Assembly: GCF_014649955.1 (NCBI RefSeq)
Contig: NZ_BMUA01000007.1
Span: forward strand, 245,270-309,269
Length of the DNA stretch: 64,000 nt
From: Streptomyces violascens
GTDB lineage: Bacteria; Actinomycetota; Actinomycetes; Streptomycetales; Streptomycetaceae
Reading direction: 5' to 3'
Shown: positions 56,768-64,000 of the stretch, piece by piece
Layout: each line of letters begins with the position of its first letter
How positions within the stretch are numbered: position 1 is the first letter of the stretch
The notes under the pieces: generated by a model
What the model saw: the letters and a program-made list of their open reading frames with translations, nothing else
Told to the model about the DNA's origin: nothing
Databases searched by the model: none
Position numbers and translations under genes: made by a program

Positions 56768-57165
56768 TCCAGGACGCCCTTCTTCCATGCGTAGAGCAGT
56801 CCCACGGCCAGGAAGCCGAGGAAGATGAACATCTCGACGAGGGTGGTCGCGCCGTAGCCCGGGGCCGCGAAGACGGTCGCCCAGGGGAAGAGGAAGATCG
56901 AGTCGACGGCGAAGATCACGTACAGGAAGGCGTAGACGTAGTAGCGGACCTGGGTGTGGGCCCAGCCCTCGCCCACGGGGTCCACTCCGCATTCGTACGT
57001 GAGGAGTTTCTCCGGCGTCGGCACGACCGGCCGCAGCAGCCGCCCGGCCCCGAAGGCCACGGCCACGAACAGCACGCCGATCACGGCGAGCAGGCCCACG
57101 ACCGAATAGCTGTGGAAGTAGTCGGCAGCCAACACCGGCATCTGGCGCACGGTCGGTTCCGGCAC
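56758..57165 (-). CDS. nuoA: NADH-quinone oxidoreductase subunit A
   Basis: Small membrane subunit beside NuoJ and NuoK. The 135-residue product has three membrane segments, the loop EKLLTYECGVDPVGEGWAHT containing the conserved cysteine switch residue, and FLYVIFAVDSIFLFPWA. The start is GTG 57163-57165 with GAGGGG upstream. It is the first gene of the cluster, so the promoter should lie between 57166 and 57365. Confidence 0.93.
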   Translation of the reverse strand: MPEPTVRQMPVLAADYFHSYSVVGLLAVIGVLFVAVAFGAGRLLRPVVPTPEKLLTYECGVDPVGEGWAHTQVRYYVYAFLYVIFAVDSIFLFPWATVFAAPGYGATTLVEMFIFLGFLAVGLLYAWKKGVLEWT

Positions 57166-57365
57166 GTCGCGCCCCTCGCTCCCTGGCCTCGATGATCTCG
57201 TCGCGCCCTGTTCGACGCTGTGTACGGACGGGAGTCTAGGCCCTGCTAAGGGGGCCCTTGGCAGGCGCGTCTCACGGGCTGGGCCGCCGGGGTGGGGTTT
57301 TCCCCCGTACAAGACGGTGTGGCACCCCATGGCGCAGCCGATCGCGGCCCGGCAGTCTTGGCAGC

Positions 57366-58580
57366 ATGACCAGGACCCTCCGCGACCAGCAGCGGTACCC
57401 AGCACAGCACGCCGGCCGCGATGAGAGCGCCGCTCCGCCCGCGGTGGGCTTCGCCTACGACCGGCACACCTGGAAGGAGATCGTCCATCTCCTGGCCAAT
57501 CTGCCGATGGCACTGATCGGCTGGGTCTACGTCGTCGTGATGGTCGTGCTCGGCCTCGGTCTGTCGATCACCGTGATCGGCCTCCCGCTGCTCGCGGCGG
57601 GCCTGCTCGGGGTGCGCCAGCTGGGCAAGCTGGAGCGGGCCCGCGCCCGCGCCCTGCTCGGGGTGCGGATCGAGGAGCCGACGCCGATCCCGGCGAGCCC
57701 GAGCAAGCACGGCGGCTTCTTCTCCTGGCTGTGGACGAGCCTGAAGGACCCGGTGGCCTGGCGCAATGTGCTGTACGAGTTCGTGCGGCTGCCCTGGGGG
57801 ATCCTGACCTTCGCGGTCACCCTGGTCTCGCTGATCGTGGCGTGGCCGGCGCTCGGGTTCATCGCGCGTGGGCTCGGCAACGTCGACCGGATGATGGCGC
57901 GGGCGCTGCTCTCGCCCTCGGACGAGCTGGAGCGGCGGATCGCCGAGCTGGAGTCCGACCGGGGCGTGGTCGTCGACACGGCCGCGGCCGATCTGCGCCG
58001 GATCGAGCGCGATCTGCACGACGGCGCCCAGGCCCGCCTCGTGGCCCTCGCCATGGGTCTCGGCCTCGCCAAGGAGAAGGTGCTCGAAGACCCGGAGGCG
58101 GCCGCCGCCATGGTCGACGAGGCGCACGGCGAGGTGAAGCTGGCCCTCCAGGAGCTGCGCGACCTGGCCCGCGGCATCCACCCGGCCGTCCTCACCGACC
58201 GCGGCCTCGACGCCGCCCTCTCCTCCGTCGCCTCCCGCTGCACGGTCCCGGTCAAGGTCGCCGTCGACCTGCCCGCGCGGCCCGCCCCCGCGATCGAGGG
58301 CATCGCGTACTTCACCGTCTCCGAGCTGCTCCAGAACGTCAGCAAGCACAGCCGGGCGCGCGGCGCCTCGGCCGAGGTCTGGCGGGCCGGCGACCGGCTG
58401 CTCATCCAGGTCGAGGACGACGGGGTGGGCGGCGCGCGCCTGGACGGCGGCAGCGGCATGGCGGGGCTCGCCGAGCGGCTCGGCGCCGTGGACGGGCTGC
58501 TCGTCCTCGAATCGCCCGTCGGCGGGCCGACCGTAGTCACGGCCGAACTGCCGTGGCGCGACCGGGGCCCCCAGGACTGA
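57366..58580 (+). CDS. Sensor histidine kinase, HisKA_3 (NarX/DesK) family, copy 1
   Basis: The 404-residue product has a membrane sensor domain (about four segments in 40-170, YccF- or DUF-like), then HisKA_3 with phospho-acceptor H218 in ERDLHDGAQARLVALAM and an HATPase_c domain with N-box VSELLQNVSKHS and G-box GSGMAGLAERL. It has no strong ribosome-binding site at ATG 57366. It is divergent from nuoA and 140 bases upstream of a close paralogue. Both may phosphorylate the response regulator at 60268. Confidence 0.9.
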   Translation: MTRTLRDQQRYPAQHAGRDESAAPPAVGFAYDRHTWKEIVHLLANLPMALIGWVYVVVMVVLGLGLSITVIGLPLLAAGLLGVRQLGKLERARARALLGVRIEEPTPIPASPSKHGGFFSWLWTSLKDPVAWRNVLYEFVRLPWGILTFAVTLVSLIVAWPALGFIARGLGNVDRMMARALLSPSDELERRIAELESDRGVVVDTAAADLRRIERDLHDGAQARLVALAMGLGLAKEKVLEDPEAAAAMVDEAHGEVKLALQELRDLARGIHPAVLTDRGLDAALSSVASRCTVPVKVAVDLPARPAPAIEGIAYFTVSELLQNVSKHSRARGASAEVWRAGDRLLIQVEDDGVGGARLDGGSGMAGLAERLGAVDGLLVLESPVGGPTVVTAELPWRDRGPQD

Positions 58581-59730
58581 CGGGCGGGCCGGGGGTAGGG
58601 AAAACCCCCGGCCGAAGAGGGTGACCGGCTGCATGGTCCGGGCCTGCCCCGACGGCGAAGCTGGTGAGTAAGAGGGGCGGCGCGCGGCCGCGCACCACAG
58701 GCAATGGACGGACGGGACCGATGACCATGGACACGGACTACGGGTACGGCGCGACGCGGTCCCGCGAGCCGCGGCGGCACCTCCTTCCGCCGGCGCTGCG
58801 GGCGCCGTTCGAGGCGCGGACCTTCCACGAGTTCGGCTACCTGCTGCTGAGCATGCCGATCAGCATCGTGCTGTTCGTCTGGGCCGTCACCACGGTGTCG
58901 GTCAGCGCAGGACTCCTGGTCACCTTCATCGGCATCCCGCTCATGGCGGTGGCCCTGGTGGGCTGCCGCGCGTTCGGCATGATGGAGCGGGCCCGGGCGC
59001 GGCTGCTGCTCGGGGTCGAGATCGCCGAGCCGCAGCCGGTCCGCTCGCGCGGCGGCCTCATGTCGTGGATCGGCGGGGTGCTCAAGAGCGGCGTCTCCTG
59101 GCGCCACCTGCTGTACTCGGTCCTCCACTTCCCCTGGGCGGTCTTCGCCTTCTGCGCCACGCTGCCCATCTGGCTGACCGGCTGGGCGCTCTTCACGTAC
59201 CCGCTGTGGCAGTGGGTGTTCCCGATGTACGGCGGCCAGGCGGGCCTCCAGCTCTACGGGGACGACCACCACAACGTCTACCTGGACTCGCCGGGCAGGA
59301 TCGCCCTGACCTCGCTGGTCGGGCTGCTCATCACGCTGGCCGTGCCGTGGCTGATCCGCGGGTTCGCGATGATGGACCGGGTGATGGTCATCGGCCTGCT
59401 CGGCCCCTCGCGCCTGGAGGAGCGGGTCACCGAGCTGGAGTCGGACCGCGGGGTCGTCGTGGACACCTCGGCCGCCGACCTGCGGCGCATCGAGCGGGAT
59501 CTGCACGACGGCGCGCAGGCCCGCCTCGTGGCCCTCGCCATGGACCTGGGCCTCGCCAAGGAGAAGCTGACCGAGGACCCGAAGGCGGCCGCGAAGATGG
59601 TCGACGAGGCGCACGGCGAGGTGAAGGTCGCCCTCCAGGAGCTGCGCGACCTGGCCCGCGGCATCCACCCGGCCGTCCTCACCGACCGCGGCCTCGACGC
59701 CGCCCTCTCCTCCGTCGCCTCCCGCTGCAC
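58143..59730 (+). repeat. 101-bp identical direct repeat within the two kinase genes
   Basis: Positions 58143-58243 and 59630-59730 are identical over 101 bases, in the coding sequence for the region between the H-box and N-box. Flanking sequence is similar but clearly diverged. Exact identity over this length, including silent positions, suggests recent gene conversion between the tandem copies. Confidence 0.85.
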
Positions 59731-60052
59731 CGTGCCGGTTCACGTCGAGGTGGACCTGCCGGCCCGGCCGGTCCCGGCGATCGAGGGCATCGCGTACTAC
59801 ACGGTCTCCGAGCTGCTCCAGAACGTCAGCAAGCACAGCGGCGCGAGCCGGGCCTCCGTCGACGTGTGGCGGGCCGGCGACCGGCTGATGCTCCAGGTCG
59901 GCGACAACGGGCGCGGCGGCGCGGACGCCACCGCCGGCTCGGGCCTCGCGGGGCTCGCCGAGCGGCTCGACGCGGTGGACGGAATCCTGGTCGTCGACTC
60001 CCCGCGCGGCGGCCCGACGACGATCACGGCGGAGCTCCCGTGGCGCGCGTAG
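58721..60052 (+). CDS. Sensor histidine kinase, HisKA_3 family, copy 2
   Basis: The 443-residue product is a tandem paralogue of the previous kinase with a larger membrane domain (segments at about 40-80, 128-165 and 193-225). The HisKA_3 motif has H262 in ERDLHDGAQARLVALAMDLG, and the HATPase domain has VSELLQNVSKHSG and GSGLAGLAERL. The start is ATG 58721 or 58727; GGGA lies just upstream. A terminator at 60087-60118 separates it from the response regulator. Confidence 0.9.
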   Translation: MTMDTDYGYGATRSREPRRHLLPPALRAPFEARTFHEFGYLLLSMPISIVLFVWAVTTVSVSAGLLVTFIGIPLMAVALVGCRAFGMMERARARLLLGVEIAEPQPVRSRGGLMSWIGGVLKSGVSWRHLLYSVLHFPWAVFAFCATLPIWLTGWALFTYPLWQWVFPMYGGQAGLQLYGDDHHNVYLDSPGRIALTSLVGLLITLAVPWLIRGFAMMDRVMVIGLLGPSRLEERVTELESDRGVVVDTSAADLRRIERDLHDGAQARLVALAMDLGLAKEKLTEDPKAAAKMVDEAHGEVKVALQELRDLARGIHPAVLTDRGLDAALSSVASRCTVPVHVEVDLPARPVPAIEGIAYYTVSELLQNVSKHSGASRASVDVWRAGDRLMLQVGDNGRGGADATAGSGLAGLAERLDAVDGILVVDSPRGGPTTITAELPWRA

Positions 60053-60086
60053 CCCCCACGGCGCCCTAGCGTCCCAGCCCGCACCT

Positions 60087-60118
60087 CCCGGCCCTCAAAC
60101 ACGGGGTCGGGGGTTTTT
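60087..60118 (+). terminator. Rho-independent terminator after the second kinase gene
   Basis: CCCGGCCC (60087-60094) pairs with GGGTCGGG (60104-60111), with one G-U pair, and is followed by GGTTTTT. It lies 35 bases after the kinase stop. Confidence 0.8.
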
Positions 60119-60267
60119 GCCTGGCGGGGGCCGATTCTTGCCCGAATGCTGGGATGCTGGATGGGCACAACGCCATGGCTTGCACAGAGCTGTGGGGCGC
60201 GCGCCCCGGCGGCACGCGCCTGGGGAGCCAACAGAGCCCGGGGGGCTGCAGAGTCGTGGAGGACAGG

Positions 60268-60927
60268 GTGCGGGTGGTCATCGCCGAGGATTCGGTACTG
60301 CTTCGGGAGGGCCTGACCCGCCTGCTGACCGACCGGGGGCATGACGTCGTCGCGGGCGTGGGCGACGGGGATGCGCTGGTCAAGACCGTAGGAGAGTTCG
60401 CCGACCAGGGCGCGCTGCCCGATGTCGTCGTCGCGGATGTGCGGATGCCGCCCACCCACACCGACGAGGGCGTGCGCGCGGCGGTGCTGCTGCGCAAGCT
60501 GTACCCGGGGATCGGGGTGCTCGTACTCAGCCAGTACGTCGAGGAGCAGTACGCGACCGAGCTGCTCGCCGGGTCGAGCCGGGGCGTCGGCTATCTGCTG
60601 AAGGACCGGGTCGCCGAGGTCAGGGAGTTCGTGGAGGCGGTCGTCCGGGTCGCCCAGGGCGGCACCGCGCTCGACCCCGAAGTCGTGGCGCAGCTCCTCG
60701 GCCGCAGCCGCAAGCAGGACGTGCTGGCGAACCTCACCCCGCGCGAGCGGGAGGTCCTAGGACTAATGGCCGAGGGACGCACGAATTCGGCGATCGCCAA
60801 GCAGCTCGTCGTCAGCGACGGCGCGGTCGAGAAGCACGTCAGCAACATCTTCCTGAAGCTGGGGCTCTCGCCGAGTGACGGGGATCACCGGCGTGTACTC
60901 GCGGTATTGACCTACATCAATTCATGA
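60268..60927 (+). CDS. Response regulator, NarL/LuxR family
   Basis: The 219-residue product has a receiver domain with E7-D8, phospho-acceptor D57 (PDVVVADVRMP) and K112, then a LuxR helix-turn-helix (LTPREREVLGLMAEGRTNSA and AVEKHVSNIFLKL). The start is set at GTG 60268, five bases after GGAGG; GTG 60256 is in frame but has no such site. It is the natural partner of the two HisKA_3 kinases just upstream. Target genes unknown. Confidence 0.92.
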   Translation: MRVVIAEDSVLLREGLTRLLTDRGHDVVAGVGDGDALVKTVGEFADQGALPDVVVADVRMPPTHTDEGVRAAVLLRKLYPGIGVLVLSQYVEEQYATELLAGSSRGVGYLLKDRVAEVREFVEAVVRVAQGGTALDPEVVAQLLGRSRKQDVLANLTPREREVLGLMAEGRTNSAIAKQLVVSDGAVEKHVSNIFLKLGLSPSDGDHRRVLAVLTYINS

Positions 60928-61244
60928 CGAGCTGACACCCTGTCGAGGATCGAGCGGGACCCAGCCGACAGGGCCGAAAGTCGGTCACCGGGCCGGATTG
61001 AGTCACCGCTCGTGGGGCTCCCGACACGGTGAGACCTAGAACCGAAGAAGGATTGCTGGGCGTCTGAGCAGAAGGGGCCGGGGGGCGAGTAAATCGTGGC
61101 AATTCAGGGCAGTAAGGCGTCTCAAAAGAGCGTCCAACATATGAGCGGTCCAGGGAAGGCGACCCTTACCGACGTAGGGTGGGCCTTGGCGCTACCGGTC
61201 GGCCGGATGCGCCCGAGCAGCCCGCCCGAGGGAGGTCCAGTTCA
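60928..61244 (+). other. Spacer between the response regulator and korA, with a terminator-like hairpin
   Basis: The 317 bases hold no gene. CCCTGTCG (60938-60945) pairs with CGACAGGG (60966-60973) just after the regulator stop, a possible terminator without a U-tract. The korA promoter should lie in the right half; I could not place its boxes with confidence. GAGGGAGG (from 61229) is the korA ribosome-binding site. Confidence 0.5.
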
Positions 61245-63174
61245 GTGACCAGCCAGGTCAGTAGCCCAGCCGAGCAGGCCGACGGAGCCGATGAGGCCGT
61301 CGTCGGGGAGCAGCGCAGGCCCGCCGGGGAGAAGGAAGTCCGGCGTCTCGACCGTGTGATCATCCGTTTCGCGGGTGATTCGGGTGATGGCATGCAGCTC
61401 ACCGGGGACCGGTTCACGTCGGAGACGGCTTCGTTCGGCAACGACTTGTCGACGCTGCCGAACTTCCCCGCCGAGATCAGGGCGCCTGCCGGGACGCTGC
61501 CGGGTGTGTCGAGTTTCCAGCTGCACTTCGCCGATCACGACATCCTCACTCCGGGGGATGCGCCGAACGTGCTGGTGGCGATGAACCCGGCGGCTTTGAA
61601 GGCCAACCTGGGGGACGTGCCGCGGGGCGCCGAGATCATCGTGAACACGGACGAGTTCGCCAGGCGGGCGATGGCCAAGGTCGGCTACGACACCTCCCCC
61701 CTGGAGGACGGCTCGCTGTCCGGGTACAACGTGCACCCGGTGCCGCTGACGACGCTGACGGTCGAGGCACTCAAGGAGTTCGGGCTGTCGCGCAAGGAGG
61801 CGGAGCGCAGCAAGAACATGTTCGCGCTGGGTCTGCTGTCGTGGATGTATCACCGGCCCACCGAGGGCACGGAGAAGTTCCTGCGGGCCAAGTTCGCGAA
61901 GAAGCCGGCGATCGCCGAGGCGAATGTGGCGGCGTTCCGGGCGGGCTGGAACTTCGGTGAGACGACCGAGGACTTCGCGGTGTCCTACGAGGTCGCGCCG
62001 GCCACGAAGGCGTTCCCGGCCGGTGTCTACCGCAACATCTCGGGGAACCTGGCGCTGTCCTACGGGCTGATCGCCGCCTCGAAGCAGGCGGACCTGCCGC
62101 TGTATCTGGGCTCGTATCCGATCACGCCGGCCTCGGACATCCTGCACGAGCTGTCGCGGCACAAGAACTTCGGGGTGCGCACCTTCCAGGCGGAGGACGA
62201 GATCGCCGGGATCGGTGCGGCGCTGGGGGCGGCGTTCGGCGGTTCGCTGGCGGTGACGACGACTTCGGGTCCGGGTGTGGCTTTGAAGTCGGAGGCGATC
62301 GGGCTCGCGGTGTCGCTGGAGCTGCCGCTTTTGATCGTGGACATCCAGCGTGGTGGTCCCTCGACGGGTCTGCCGACCAAGACCGAGCAGGCCGATCTGC
62401 TGCAGGCGATGTACGGGCGCAACGGTGAGGCGCCGGTGCCGGTGGTCGCGCCGAAGACGCCGGCGGACTGCTTCGGTGCGGCCCTGGACGCGGCGCGGAT
62501 CGCGCTGGCCTACCGCACGCCGGTCTTCCTGCTCTCGGACGGCTATCTCGCCAACGGCTCCGAGCCGTGGCGGGTTCCCGAGATCGACGAACTCCCCGAC
62601 CTGCGGGTCCAGTTCGCGACGGGGCCGAACCACACGCTGGCCGATGGCACCGAGGTGTTCTGGCCCTACAAGCGCGACCCGCAGACCCTGGCCCGCCCGT
62701 GGGCGGTGCCGGGCACGCCGGGTCTTGAGCACCGGATCGGCGGCATCGAGAAGCAGGACGGCACGGGCAACATCTCCTACGACCCGGCCAACCACGACTT
62801 CATGGTCCGCACCCGCCAGGCCAAGATCGACAACATCCAGGTCCCCGACCTGGACGTCGACGACCCCGACGGCGCCCGCACCCTGGTCCTGGGCTGGGGC
62901 TCCACCTACGGCCCCATCACCGCCGCCGTCCGCAGACTGCGCGCCCAGGGCGAACCCATCGCCCAGGCCCACCTGCGCCACATCAACCCCTTCCCGAAGA
63001 ACCTCGGCGAGGTCCTGAAGAGCTACGACAAGGTCGTCGTGCCGGAGATGAACCTCGGCCAGCTCGCCACCCTGATCCGCGCCAAGTACCTGGTGGACGC
63101 CCACTCCTACAACCAGGTCAACGGCATGCCGTTCAAGGCCGAGCAGCTCGCCACCGCTCTCAAGGAGGCCATCC

Positions 63175-63182
<8 letters not shown>
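61245..63182 (+). CDS. korA: 2-oxoacid:ferredoxin oxidoreductase, alpha subunit (KorA)
   Basis: With KorB it converts 2-oxoglutarate (or a related 2-oxoacid) and CoA to the acyl-CoA using ferredoxin. The 645-residue product is a fusion of the gamma domain (RFAGDSGDGMQLTGDRFTSE, about 35-210) and the alpha domain (YPITPASDILHELSRHKNFG onwards), as in the two-subunit type. The start is GTG 61245 behind GAGGGAGG. Its stop overlaps korB by eight bases. Substrate specificity is from family knowledge. Confidence 0.92.

Positions 63183-64000
<818 letters not shown>

Overview
The window is 64 kb of a high-GC actinobacterial chromosome, almost certainly a Streptomyces. The evidence is strong GC bias at third codon positions, frequent GTG and TTG starts, a TTG-started 1161-codon rpoB, a NusG with a long acidic N-terminus, paired hadAB-like MaoC genes beside rpmG, and a gene order that, from memory, parallels the Streptomyces coelicolor region from korB through the second nuo cluster, murB, secE-nusG, rpoBC and rpsL to the S10 operon.

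Layout. Positions 1-3037 hold the start of the S10 operon on the minus strand (rpsJ, rplC, rplD, rplW, rplB, rpsS, the last cut by the window edge). A Tat/lipoprotein PIG-L-type deacetylase (3710-5761) separates it from the str operon (rpsL, rpsG, fusA, tuf; 5875-10238, minus). Between rpsL and rpoC lies the accessory block 10604-17397 on the plus strand. It has a Crp/Fnr regulator followed by five tightly packed genes: a class III nucleotide cyclase homologue, a P-loop/helical-repeat protein, an SPFH-like coiled-coil protein, a PycTM-like transmembrane effector and an M48 metalloprotease. Positions 17459-30713 (minus) carry rpoC, rpoB, rplL, rplJ, a lipoprotein gene, rplA, rplK, nusG and secE, followed by tRNA-Trp.

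Positions 31221-43552 hold an aminotransferase, an adenosine deaminase, two TetR-controlled units with palindromic operators, murB, the hadAB-like pair with rpmG, three more tRNAs (Met, Thr, Tyr), an amidohydrolase, two small NAD(P)-binding proteins and yajQ. Positions 43638-47106 contain an ogt-alkB repair pair and small membrane proteins (GlsB/YeaQ type, YccF, HtpX, MscL). Positions 47389-57165 (minus) are a ten-gene complex I cluster, nuoA-B-C-H-I-J-K-L-M-N, lacking nuoD, E, F and G. Positions 57366-60927 hold two paralogous sensor kinases and a NarL-type response regulator. The window ends in korA and a truncated korB, a 2-oxoacid:ferredoxin oxidoreductase.

The most interesting region is 10604-17397. 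A cyclase homologue with its metal and transition-state residues intact lies with a PycTM-like membrane protein, which is the core pairing of the Pycsar anti-phage system. Here it is embedded with a P-loop protein, an SPFH-like protein and a metalloprotease. The cyclase C-terminus and the P-loop protein N-terminus share a glycine-rich motif (FGGG[AS]IGGDNHGISTG), an arrangement like prion-like signalling motifs shared by NLR proteins and their effectors. A Crp-type regulator with an intact cyclic-nucleotide pocket lies just upstream, and a Crp-like palindrome precedes the cyclase. I infer a multi-component cyclic-nucleotide defence or signalling locus. Other notable signals are a 29-bp hairpin element shared by the rpsJ and rpsL leaders, a 101-bp identical stretch in the two kinases, and an MscL with a C-terminal zinc ribbon.
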